The notes under the pieces were generated by a model. It had not been told where the DNA came from, did no database searches, and saw only the letters and a program-made list of their open reading frames with translations. The position numbers and the translations under genes are program-made. Below, piece after piece: positions 7,899 through 15,795 of a stretch of DNA of 64,000 bases; position 1 is the stretch's first letter, and every line of letters starts with the position of its first letter. The DNA comes from DATCZB01 sp035513215 (GTDB taxonomy: Bacteria > Pseudomonadota > Gammaproteobacteria > Steroidobacterales > Rariloculaceae), in the NCBI GenBank assembly GCA_035513215.1, contig DATKCK010000029.1:1-64000 (forward strand), in the 5' to 3' direction.

Positions 7899-9200
7899 CT
7901 AGTATTCGTTGGCGATCGGCAGGTCCTCGGCCGGGAACAGCGTGATGACCTCGCAACCTTTGTCCGTCACGACGACCTCTTCCTCGATGCGCGCCGCCGA
8001 GCGGCCATCCTTCGCTGGGCAGTAGGTCTCGAGCGCAAACACCATGCCTTCCTTGATCTCGAGCGGATTCTCCATCGAGACGAGGCGGCTGATGATCGGG
8101 CGTTCGTGCAGCGCGACGCCGAGACCGTGCCCGAACTGGAGCCCAAAGCACTCCATCTCGCTCGAGAAGCCGAGCTCCTCGGCTTTCGGCCAGACGGCCG
8201 CGACCTTGTCGGTCGAGACGCCCGGCTTGACCAGATTGATCGACGCGTCGATCCACTCACGCGCCTTCTTGTAGGCATCCCTCTGCGCGTCGTTGGCTCG
8301 GCCGACGTTGATCGTGCGGTAGTAGCAGGTGCGATAACCCATGTAAGCCTGGATGACATCGAAGAAGGCCTGGTCGCCCGGGCGCACCATGCGGTCCGTG
8401 AAGTTGTGCGGATGCGGGCTGCAGCGCTCGCCGGCGACGGCATTGATGGCCTCGACGTCGTCGGCGCCGAACTCGAACAGCATCTTCGTGGCCTCGGCCA
8501 CGATCTCGTTCTCGCGCACGCCGGGCTTCAGCTTCTCATAGATCATGTGGTAGACGGCGTCGACCATCGATGCCGCGACGTTGAGCAGCATGATCTCGTC
8601 CTGGTTCTTGATCTCGCGAGCGTCGAGCATGACCTGCTGGCCGTCGCGGACGTCGACGCCGAGCTTCTCGAACTCGCGCAAAAGCGGCGGCTCGACGATG
8701 TCGATGCCTAGCGGCTGATCGGCAACGCCGTTCTCCTTGAGGATCGCGAGGATCTCCTTCGCGAAATCGCGCATCAGGCCCGAATCGGGCGGCACGGCGC
8801 CGCGGAGCCCGAGCATGACGGCATGACACTGCTTGGGATCGAGCCAGGGCGCGTGCAGGCGGTGATGGGCCGCCGCGGAGCCGAAATCCCACTGGTGCGG
8901 CGAGGCGTCGCCGGCCAGAAGCGATGAGCGGCACATCTTGTCGCGCGACCACTCGCCGATACTCGTGCTCGTCATGTAGCGGATGTTGTTGGCGTCGAAG
9001 CAGAGCACGGCGCCGAGCTCTGAGTTCCTGAGCGCCTGCCGGGTGCGGGCCAGGCGATAGCGGTGCAGGCGTTGGAAGTTGATCCGCTCCTCGAAGTCGA
9101 CGGCCATGACGCCTGGCGCGGCGAGAGCCTTCTTCCAGTTGTGGCCGGGGTCGATGTCTGCCTCGCTGATGATTCTCGGTTCGGATAGCTGTGCGACCAT
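7899..9200 (-). CDS. M24 (aminopeptidase P / creatinase fold) family protein, altered metal site
   Basis: 433 residues: a creatinase N-domain (LGAVLCFDANNIRYMTSTSIGEWSRD) and a pita-bread M24 domain. The usual five metal ligands are Asp, Asp, His, Glu and Glu. Here Asp281 (FFDVIQAY), His358 (QFGHGLGVALHE), Glu391 (FALETYCP) and a Glu in RIEEEVV are present, but the second Asp position is Cys292 (GYRTCYYRT). A classical dinuclear Xaa-Pro peptidase is therefore unlikely. The fold also hosts non-peptidases such as creatinase and the DMSP lyase DddP, and the N-domain resembles DddP in places. An AGGAG site lies 6 bases before the ATG at 9200. It heads the E1/E2 operon, suggesting a catabolic role on a small molecule. 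Confidence 0.8.
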   Translation of the reverse strand: MVAQLSEPRIISEADIDPGHNWKKALAAPGVMAVDFEERINFQRLHRYRLARTRQALRNSELGAVLCFDANNIRYMTSTSIGEWSRDKMCRSSLLAGDASPHQWDFGSAAAHHRLHAPWLDPKQCHAVMLGLRGAVPPDSGLMRDFAKEILAILKENGVADQPLGIDIVEPPLLREFEKLGVDVRDGQQVMLDAREIKNQDEIMLLNVAASMVDAVYHMIYEKLKPGVRENEIVAEATKMLFEFGADDVEAINAVAGERCSPHPHNFTDRMVRPGDQAFFDVIQAYMGYRTCYYRTINVGRANDAQRDAYKKAREWIDASINLVKPGVSTDKVAAVWPKAEELGFSSEMECFGLQFGHGLGVALHERPIISRLVSMENPLEIKEGMVFALETYCPAKDGRSAARIEEEVVVTDKGCEVITLFPAEDLPIANEY

Positions 9201-9354
9201 TTGACTTCTCCTGAGGATCCTTCCAGCTCGCGCACCGCGACGGACCCTCAATTCTAGCCCAGTCGGCCGGGATTCTCACACTTGCGCCCCCGGCGCGGCC
9301 TGCGCGGCCCGGCGATATACTCGGCTTCGTCGGGTCGAGGAGAATCGGTCGAAA

Positions 9355-10359
9355 GTGCAGACTCGCGCGCGTTTCCTCCGGGCTTTGTCCTTGTTGCTCG
9401 TGCTCGCCGCCGGCTGCGGCGACGATACGGCTTCGCGCGTCTATGTGATCAAGTTTCCGCATGTGACGGCGCCCGCGACGCCGAAGGGCCAGACCGCCGA
9501 GCGCTTCAAGGCGCTCGCCGAGGCACGGTTTCCGGGCCGCGTCCGCGTCGAGGTCTACCCGTCCGGCCAGCTCATGGAAGGCCGCGATGCCATTGAGGCG
9601 CTGGCTTTCGGCGAGATCCAGCTCATTGCCGAGACGCTTTCGATCTTCAATCGGCATACCGGCCGGTTCGAGATCTTCGACCTGCCGTTTCTGTTCCCGA
9701 ATCTCGCGGCGGTCGAGCGCTTCCAGCGAAGCGAAGAGGGACAGGCGCTGCTCGACTCGCTGTCGGGCAAGGGAATTCAGGGCCTGACCTTCTGGCACAA
9801 CGGCATGAAGCACTTCAGCGGCCCCGTTCCGCTGCGCCTGCCCGAGGACGCCTCGGGCCTGAAGTTCCGGATCATGGAATCGGACGTGCTCCAGGCGCAG
9901 GTCGAGGCCGTCGGCGGCAGCCCGCAGAAGATGGCGTATGGCGAGGTCTATCAGGCGCTTCAGACCGGAACCGTCGACGCCCAGGAAAACACCTGGTCGA
10001 ATATCTACTCGTCGAAGTTCTATGAGGTGCAGCCGTTCATCAGCGAAAGCAACCATGGCTATCTCGGATACTTCGTGGCAACGAACACGGAGTTCTGGAC
10101 CTCGCTGCCCGACGACATCCGCATCGGTCTCGAGGAGATCCTCGAGGAGGTCACCGGCTGGGGCAACGCGCGCGCCGGCGAGATCAACGCCGAGGCGCGG
10201 CAGGCCGTCATCGACTCGGGAAGAAGCGAGGTCGTCGATCTCGATGCGGCGGAGCTCGCCGCCTGGCGCGCCGCGATGGCGCCCGTCTGGGACCAGTTCA
10301 GGGACGTCATCGGAGCCGACCTCATCGATGCGGCGCGATCGATCACCGAATCGGAATGA
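9355..10359 (+). CDS. dctP: TRAP transporter substrate-binding protein DctP (lipoprotein)
   Basis: 334 residues. The N-terminus MQTRARFLRALSLLLVLAAGCG is a lipoprotein signal with the lipobox cysteine at 21. The mature part shows the DctP pattern: KFPHVTAPATPKGQTAERFK, VYPSGQLMEGRDAIEALAFGEIQL, LKFRIMESDVLQAQVEAVGGSPQKMAYGEVYQALQTGTVDAQENTWSNIYS. The Arg in FRIM is the conserved carboxylate-binding Arg, so an organic acid is the likely ligand. The GTG start has GAGGAG upstream. It is followed by dctQ and dctM in one operon, and is divergent from the M24-E1-E2 operon across 154 bp. A TATACT hexamer in that gap may be its -10 box. Confidence 0.92.
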   Translation: MQTRARFLRALSLLLVLAAGCGDDTASRVYVIKFPHVTAPATPKGQTAERFKALAEARFPGRVRVEVYPSGQLMEGRDAIEALAFGEIQLIAETLSIFNRHTGRFEIFDLPFLFPNLAAVERFQRSEEGQALLDSLSGKGIQGLTFWHNGMKHFSGPVPLRLPEDASGLKFRIMESDVLQAQVEAVGGSPQKMAYGEVYQALQTGTVDAQENTWSNIYSSKFYEVQPFISESNHGYLGYFVATNTEFWTSLPDDIRIGLEEILEEVTGWGNARAGEINAEARQAVIDSGRSEVVDLDAAELAAWRAAMAPVWDQFRDVIGADLIDAARSITESE

Positions 10360-10383
10360 CGGATCGACGATGACCGGGCCGCG

Positions 10384-10944
10384 ATGACGCCGCTCAAGCG
10401 CGCTTCGGCGTGGCTCGACCGGGCCGAAGAGGTCTTCGCCGCGCTGGCCCTCGGTCTCATGACCGCGCTGACCTTCGTCCAGGTCATCCTGCGTTACCTC
10501 TTCGAGACGGGCTTCGTCTGGTCGCTCGAGGCGACGACTTACACGTTCGGCTGGCTCGTCGTCGTCGGCATGGCGTACGGTGTTCGCACGCGCGCACACA
10601 TCGCCACCGATCTTCTGACACGGACGCTGAAGCCCCGCGCCGCGCAGATCGTGGCCTGCATCGCGCTCGCGCTCTGCCTCGCCTATTGCGCGCTGATGCT
10701 CGCGGGAAGCTTCGCCTTCGTCGACGGCCTGATGCGGCTCGGCCATGACGCGCAGGACATTCCGGTGCCGCGCTGGCTTCTCGCGTCGATACTCCCCGTC
10801 GGTTTCGCGCTGCTTGCGCTGCGCTTCGTCCAGGCGGGCTGGCGCCACTTCGCGCCCGCGGCGTCGCCGCGCTCCGACGGCGGCGTATCTGCCGGGGCCG
10901 CGCGGTCGGGTGAAGATGGAAATGCGGCCGGAGGCGGGTCGTGA
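10384..10944 (+). CDS. dctQ: TRAP transporter small permease DctQ
   Basis: 186 residues with four hydrophobic helices (about 18-38, 55-72, 90-112, 130-150), the DctQ layout. Characteristic pieces are FVQVILRYLFETGFVWSLEATTYTFGWLVVVGMAYGVRTRAHIATDLL and the loop GLMRLGHDAQDIPVPRWLLASILP. It pairs with DctM in the inner membrane to couple sodium entry to solute uptake. The C-terminus (after residue 155) is a low-complexity Ala/Gly/Ser tail. The last codons overlap the GTG of dctM by 4 bp, which indicates coupled translation. Confidence 0.92.
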   Translation: MTPLKRASAWLDRAEEVFAALALGLMTALTFVQVILRYLFETGFVWSLEATTYTFGWLVVVGMAYGVRTRAHIATDLLTRTLKPRAAQIVACIALALCLAYCALMLAGSFAFVDGLMRLGHDAQDIPVPRWLLASILPVGFALLALRFVQAGWRHFAPAASPRSDGGVSAGAARSGEDGNAAGGGS

Positions 10945-12236
10945 GCCTCGTCTGGCTCATGATCGTGCTCTTCGTCTGCCTCTTTCTCGGCGTGCCCATC
11001 GCGATCGCGTTGGGGCTTGCGAGCATTACGACCCTGCTGCTCTTCACGGATCACAGCCTGATCGTGCTCGCGCAGCGGTTCTTCTACACGATGCAGGTCT
11101 ATCCTCTGCTTGCGATCCCGTTCTTTATTCTTGCCGGCACGTTCATGACCACGGGCGGCGTCGCGAGACGCATGATCGACTTCGCCAACGCTCTAGTCGG
11201 CCACTTCCGCGGCGGTCTTGCGATGGCGGCGCTACTGGCGTGCGCACTGTTTGCGGCAGTTTCGGGCTCCTCGCCCGCAACCGTCGTCGCCGTCGGCACG
11301 ATCATGATCGCCGGCATGGTCGCGAGCGGTTATCGGCGGGAGTTCGCGGCGGGGCTCATTTGCAATGCCGGCACGCTCGGCATCCTGATTCCGCCATCGA
11401 TCGTCATGGTGGTCTACGGCGCCGTGACCGAGACGTCGATCGGGCATCTGTTCATCGCGGGCGTTCTGCCGGGTGTCGTCCTCGTGCTCGCGCTGATGGC
11501 GGTCGTCGCCTTCCGTGCCCGTCGGGACGATCTGCCACGCCAGCCGCGCGCCGGCTTCGCGACGGTGTTGAGGACGGGACGCGAGGCGATCTGGGGGCTC
11601 CTGCTCGTCGTCATCATTCTCGGCGGGATCTACCTCGGCGCCTTCACGCCGACCGAGGCGGCAGCCGTCTCGGCCGTCTACGCGTTCGTCGTCGCGGTCT
11701 TCGTCTATCGCGACCTTAAGCTTCGCGACGTGCCGAGGGTGCTGACCGAGAGCGCGCGCATCACGGCGATGCTGATGTTCATCATCGCCAATGCGTTTCT
11801 GTTCGCGTTCGTCTTGACGACCGAGCAGCTGCCACAGCAGATCTCGGCCTGGATCATCGATCTCGGACTGCCGCCCTGGGCTTTCCTGCTCGTTCTGAAC
11901 CTGATCCTGCTCGTCGCCGGGAACTTCATGGAGCCGGCCTCGGTGATTCTGATCCTGGCGCCGATCCTGTTTCCGATCGCGACGGCGCTCGGCGTTCATC
12001 CCGTGCATCTCGGCATCATCATGACGGTCAACATGGAGATCGGCATGATCACGCCGCCCGTCGGCCTCAATCTCTTCGTCACGGCCGGCATCGCCGACAT
12101 GAGCGTGGCGCAGGTGATGCGGGCCGCGCTGCCCTGGCTCGCCGTGCTGATCGCCGTGCTGCTGTTGATCACCTATGTGCCGGCGATCTCGCTCTGGCTG
12201 CCGGTGCTCGTCGGATGGCCGGACGCGGCGTCCTGA
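10941..12236 (+). CDS. dctM: TRAP transporter large permease DctM
   Basis: 431 residues and about 12-13 hydrophobic segments, the normal size for the large TRAP permease. Family motifs include VPIAIALGLASI, FILAGTFMTTGGVARRMIDFANALVGHFRGGLAMAALLACALFAAVSGSSPATVVAVG, NAGTLGILIPPSIVMVVYG and GAFTPTEAAAVSAVYA. It is the ion-coupled translocation channel of the system formed with the preceding DctP and DctQ. The GTG start lies in a GTGA overlap with dctQ. Citramalate synthase starts 27 bp after its stop, possibly in the same transcript. Confidence 0.93.
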   Translation: MSLVWLMIVLFVCLFLGVPIAIALGLASITTLLLFTDHSLIVLAQRFFYTMQVYPLLAIPFFILAGTFMTTGGVARRMIDFANALVGHFRGGLAMAALLACALFAAVSGSSPATVVAVGTIMIAGMVASGYRREFAAGLICNAGTLGILIPPSIVMVVYGAVTETSIGHLFIAGVLPGVVLVLALMAVVAFRARRDDLPRQPRAGFATVLRTGREAIWGLLLVVIILGGIYLGAFTPTEAAAVSAVYAFVVAVFVYRDLKLRDVPRVLTESARITAMLMFIIANAFLFAFVLTTEQLPQQISAWIIDLGLPPWAFLLVLNLILLVAGNFMEPASVILILAPILFPIATALGVHPVHLGIIMTVNMEIGMITPPVGLNLFVTAGIADMSVAQVMRAALPWLAVLIAVLLLITYVPAISLWLPVLVGWPDAAS

Positions 12237-12262
12237 TGGCAAGTCCGCTAGAATCCGAATCC

Positions 12263-13888
12263 ATGACCAGGAGAATCGAGCTCTACGACACAACGCTGCG
12301 CGACGGCGCGCAGTCCGAGGACGTCGCGTTCACGCTCGACGACAAGCTGCGCGTCGCCGAGCTCCTCGACGGTTGCGGGATTGCCTATATCGAGGGCGGC
12401 TGGCCCGGGTCGAACCCGCGCGACGAGGAATTCTTCAGCGCCGTCAGAAAGCTCAATCTGAGGCGCGCGCGGGTCGCGGCCTTCGGCTCGACGCGAAGGG
12501 CCAACGTCGCGGTCGCCGACGACCTGAATCTGAGGCAGCTGCTGAAGGCCGAGACGCCGGTCGTCACGATCGTCGGCAAGACCTGGGACCTGCACGTGCG
12601 CGACGATCTGAAAATCTCGAAGGAGCAGAACCTCGAGGTCATTGCTGATTCGATCGCGTATTTGAAGCAGCGCGTCGACGAGGTGATCTTCGACTGCGAG
12701 CACTTTTTCGACGGCTTCAAGGCCGATCCGGATTATTCGCGCGCGTGCCTCGCGGCCGCGGCGGGCGCCGACGTGCTCGTGCTTTGCGATACGCGCGGCG
12801 GCGCGATGCCGGCCGAGATCGTCGAGGCCGTCAGGGCGGCGACGATCCTCGGAGCGAAAGCAATCGGCATTCATTGCCACAACGATTGCGAGCTCGCCGT
12901 CGCGAACTCGCTCGCGGCGGTCGGGGCCGGCGCAACGCAGGTGCAGGGCACGATCAACGGTTTCGGCGAGCGCTGCGGGAATGCGAATCTCTGCTCCGTC
13001 ATTCCGAATCTCCAGCTCAAGCTCGGCTACGAGTGCGTCACGGCCGAGGAGCTTAAAGCGCTGCCGCGCGTCTCGCGCACGGTCTATGAGCTAGCCAACA
13101 TCGAGCCGTTCAAGCGCCAGGCCTATGTCGGCGAGAGCGCCTTCGCGCACAAGGGCGGGCTGCACGTCGCGGCCGTGCAGAAGAACAGCGAGACCTACGA
13201 GCACATCGATCCCGCGCTCGTCGGCAACCGCCAGCGCGTGCTGGTCTCGGATCTCTCGGGGCGCAGCAACGTGCTCTACAAGGCGAAGCAGTTCGGCTAC
13301 GACATCGACTACGGCAATCCTGCCGTCAAGGCCGTGCTCGAGCGCGTCAAGCAGCTCGAGGCGATCGGCTTCCAGTACGAAGGCGCCGAGGCGTCGTTTC
13401 AGCTATTGATGGAGGAGGCGCTGAACGGCCGCGTCAGCCACTTCAAGCTCAAGTCTTTTCGCGTCAGCGACGAGAAGATTCACGACGACGAGCCGATGCT
13501 CGCCGAGGCGACGGTGCGCATCGAGCTGCCCGACGGCACCGGGGCGCATACGGTCGCCGAGGGCAACGGCCCGCTGAACGCGCTCGATCTCGCGCTGCGC
13601 AAGGCGCTGATGCCGATGTATCCGAATCTCGAGGCAGTTGAGCTGCACGACTACAAGGTGCGCGTGCTCGGCAGCCACGACGGCACCGACGCCGTCGTTC
13701 GCGTTCTGATCGAATCGGGCGATGACGAGGATCACCGCTGGGGCACGGTCGGCGTCTCGTCGAACGTCATCGAAGCGAGCTGGCAGGCGCTCGTCGACAG
13801 CATCGAGTACAAGCTGTTCATCGACGAGAAGCGGGCGGCCGGCGAGCGCGATGCGGAGGTCAAGGCAGGCGAACTGCCGGTCGGCTGA
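12263..13888 (+). CDS. cimA: (R)-citramalate synthase
   Basis: 541 residues, typical of CimA. It condenses pyruvate and acetyl-CoA to (R)-citramalate, the first step of a threonine-independent route to 2-oxobutyrate and isoleucine. The HMGL-like catalytic barrel begins MTRRIELYDTTLRDGAQSEDV and has the metal/pyruvate site GIHCHNDCELAVANSLAAVGAGATQVQGTINGFGERCGNANL. The C-terminal LeuA-type allosteric domain (about 400-520, MLAEATVRIELPDGTGAHTVAEGNGPLNALD) would bind the feedback inhibitor. I chose the ATG at 12263; another ATG at 12236, overlapping the dctM stop, would add nine residues. The alternative, 2-isopropylmalate synthase, lacks the VAFTLDDKLRVAELLDGCGIAYIEGGWPGSNP pattern seen here. 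Confidence 0.92.
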   Translation: MTRRIELYDTTLRDGAQSEDVAFTLDDKLRVAELLDGCGIAYIEGGWPGSNPRDEEFFSAVRKLNLRRARVAAFGSTRRANVAVADDLNLRQLLKAETPVVTIVGKTWDLHVRDDLKISKEQNLEVIADSIAYLKQRVDEVIFDCEHFFDGFKADPDYSRACLAAAAGADVLVLCDTRGGAMPAEIVEAVRAATILGAKAIGIHCHNDCELAVANSLAAVGAGATQVQGTINGFGERCGNANLCSVIPNLQLKLGYECVTAEELKALPRVSRTVYELANIEPFKRQAYVGESAFAHKGGLHVAAVQKNSETYEHIDPALVGNRQRVLVSDLSGRSNVLYKAKQFGYDIDYGNPAVKAVLERVKQLEAIGFQYEGAEASFQLLMEEALNGRVSHFKLKSFRVSDEKIHDDEPMLAEATVRIELPDGTGAHTVAEGNGPLNALDLALRKALMPMYPNLEAVELHDYKVRVLGSHDGTDAVVRVLIESGDDEDHRWGTVGVSSNVIEASWQALVDSIEYKLFIDEKRAAGERDAEVKAGELPVG

Positions 13889-13990
13889 TCACCTGGGCGC
13901 AAGCTCGCGGACCTCGGTTGCGCACAGATCGGTATCGATTCCAGCCCGGAGCTCGTCAACGCGGCTCGCGCTCTCGGTCTCGATTTGGGT
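13889..13990 (+). pseudogene. Possible relic of a SAM-methyltransferase gene
   Basis: Directly after the cimA stop, in the same frame, the sequence reads RKLADLGCAQIGIDSSPELV followed by NAARALGLDLGFPPA. This looks like the second beta strand and following helix of a class I methyltransferase (IGIDSSPELVNAARAL), without the GxGxG motif before it or the rest of the fold after it. There is no start codon. It sits between the 3' ends of cimA and a complete methyltransferase gene on the other strand, and may be the remains of a deleted gene. It could be a chance reading in a high-GC gap. Confidence 0.35.
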
Positions 13991-14010
13991 TTTCCTCCGG
14001 CGTCGAACGC

Positions 14011-14628
14011 TTACTTCTTCGCCACGATGAACGCCGCCCTGTTCCCGGTGGGCCGCCATCTGTGATCGATCTCGAAGCCTGCCTCCGTCAACATCGCCTC
14101 GAGCTCGGTCTGCGAAAACACGGCGACGTACGGCGTGAGCCGCAGGAACCGCAGGGTCGGCAGGAGAACGCGCCAGAAGATGCTCGCGTCCCCCACGCAT
14201 ACCGTGCTCGTGACGAACGCGCCGCCGGGCTTCAGCATCGCATAGACCTTCCTGATGACGTCTTCGACGTTCGGCAGCAGATGCAGAATGCTGTGCGCCA
14301 TGACGACGTCGACGCTGTCGTTGGGCTTGCGAACGGCGATGACGCTGATGCATTCGAAGTCGATATTCGTGATGCTCTCCGCTGCGGCCTTGCCCCTGGC
14401 GATCTCGATCATCGCCGAGGAATAGTCCGTCGCATGAATGTGCTTTACGTAAGGCGCGTGCCGGATCGCCGTCGAGCCGGTGCCGCAGCCGAATTCGAAG
14501 ACCTCGGTACCGGGAGTGAAATACTCGCGCGTGACTCTGAGCTTCTTTTGATAGTCCTCTTCGTGCTTGACCGGCGCGGCCGCATAGCGCTTGGCCAACC
14601 AGTTCCAGAGCTTCGCGGACCTTTCCAT
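14011..14628 (-). CDS. Class I SAM-dependent methyltransferase
   Basis: 205 residues from the ATG at 14628 (MERSAKLWNWLAKRYAAAPVK); the frame stays open upstream but the added residues do not look like protein. Motif I is VFEFGCGTGSTAIRHAPYV, followed by the acidic residue in HIHATDYSSAMIEIARGKA, VVMAHSILHLL (motif II/III area) and MLKPGGAFVTSTVCVG. This is the UbiE/MenG-like methyltransferase_11/25 pattern. Both the substrate and the target atom are unknown. It begins 25 bp after the oadB stop on the same strand, so it may be the last gene of the oadGAB operon. Confidence 0.85.
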   Translation of the reverse strand: MERSAKLWNWLAKRYAAAPVKHEEDYQKKLRVTREYFTPGTEVFEFGCGTGSTAIRHAPYVKHIHATDYSSAMIEIARGKAAAESITNIDFECISVIAVRKPNDSVDVVMAHSILHLLPNVEDVIRKVYAMLKPGGAFVTSTVCVGDASIFWRVLLPTLRFLRLTPYVAVFSQTELEAMLTEAGFEIDHRWRPTGNRAAFIVAKK

Positions 14629-14653
14629 TCGCGTCGCGTTTTTGGGCTCAGTC

Positions 14654-15787
14654 TCAGCCGACCAAAGCCAGCAATACGCCGGCCGCGACGGCCGACCCGA
14701 TGACGCCGGCGACGTTCGGGCCCATGGCATGCATCAGGAGGAAGTTGTTCTGATTCGCCTCGAGCCCAACCCGGTTCACGACGCGCGCGGCCATCGGCAC
14801 GGCCGAGACGCCGGCGGCGCCGATCAGCGGGTTGACCTGGCCGTTCGTCAGCTTGCACATGAGCTTGCCCATCAGCACGCCGGCCGCCGTGCCGATCGAA
14901 AACGCCGCTGCGCCGAGCACGAGAATACCGAGCGTCTGCACATTGAGGAACGAGTCGGCGCTGAGCTTCGAGCCGACCGCGAGACCGAGAAAAATCGTCA
15001 CGATGTTGATGATCTCGTTTTGCGCCGCTTTGCTAAGGCGCTCGACGACGCCGCTCTCACGCAGCAGATTGCCGAAGGTCAGCATGCCTATCAGCGGCAC
15101 GGCCTCGGGGAGGAGCAGGGCCGTCACGATCAGCACGGTCAGCGGAAACAGGATCCGTTCGAGCCGCGACACGGGACGTAGCTGCTGCATGACGATGGCG
15201 CGCTCCTTCTCGTTCGTCAGTGCGCGCATGATCGGCGGCTGAATGATCGGCACTAGGGCCATGTACGAGTAGGCCGCGACGGCGATCGCGCCGAGAAGCT
15301 CCGGTGCGAGCCGCGAGGCGAGAAAGATGGCCGTCGGCCCGTCGGCCCCGCCGATGATGCCGATGGCGGCGGCGTCGGCCAGGCTGAAGTCGAAGCCCGG
15401 CAATGCGTTCAGTCCGATCGCGCCGAGCAAGGTCAGAAAGATGCCGAATTGCGCGGCAGCGCCGAGCAGCAGCACCTTGGGATTCGCGATCAGCGGGCTG
15501 AAGTCTGTCAGCGCCCCGACCCCCATGAAGATCAGCAGCGGAAAGACGCCCGTATCGACGCCGGCGGCGTAGATGAGCCCGATGAGCCCTTCGGGGCCCG
15601 CGATGCCTGCGACCGGAATGTTGCTCAGGATCGCGCCGAAGCCGATCGGCACGAGCAGCAGCGGCTCGAACTTCTTGTAGATCGCGAGGAAGAGCAGCAG
15701 GCCGCCGACGAGAATCATCGCGACCTCGCCGAGCGTGAAATTGGCGAGCCCGGTCGAGGCCCAAAGCTCCCTGATGCCGCTCTCCAT
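14654..15787 (-). CDS. oadB: Na+-pumping oxaloacetate decarboxylase, beta subunit
   Basis: 377 residues, nine or so membrane helices. This subunit decarboxylates carboxybiotin and exports sodium. Signature pieces are GGLLLFLAIYKKFEPLLLVPIGFGAILSNIP, LLIFMGVGALTDFSPLIANPK and the highly conserved GIIGGADGPTAIFLASRLAP, whose Asp is essential in the family, plus NEIINIVTIFLGLAVGSKLSA. It ends HAMGPNVAGVIGSAVAAGVLL as expected. It follows oadA by 8 bp. The same fold serves methylmalonyl-CoA and glutaconyl-CoA decarboxylases, but the linked OadA-type alpha subunit supports oxaloacetate. Confidence 0.95.
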   Translation of the reverse strand: MESGIRELWASTGLANFTLGEVAMILVGGLLLFLAIYKKFEPLLLVPIGFGAILSNIPVAGIAGPEGLIGLIYAAGVDTGVFPLLIFMGVGALTDFSPLIANPKVLLLGAAAQFGIFLTLLGAIGLNALPGFDFSLADAAAIGIIGGADGPTAIFLASRLAPELLGAIAVAAYSYMALVPIIQPPIMRALTNEKERAIVMQQLRPVSRLERILFPLTVLIVTALLLPEAVPLIGMLTFGNLLRESGVVERLSKAAQNEIINIVTIFLGLAVGSKLSADSFLNVQTLGILVLGAAAFSIGTAAGVLMGKLMCKLTNGQVNPLIGAAGVSAVPMAARVVNRVGLEANQNNFLLMHAMGPNVAGVIGSAVAAGVLLALVG

Positions 15788-15795
15788 CCGAAGTC

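Noticed and set aside
7899..9200. Calling the M24 protein a DMSP lyase (DddP)
   Set aside because: The N-domain is reminiscent of DddP, but the DxD ... D metal pattern of DddP is not reproduced (FDVIQAY ... TCYYRT). The substrate is left open.
8536..10848. Open frame of 770 codons on the minus strand across the M24/dctP divergent region
   Set aside because: It covers parts of three real genes and an intergenic region, and reads as low-complexity Arg/Glu/Asp. Not a gene.
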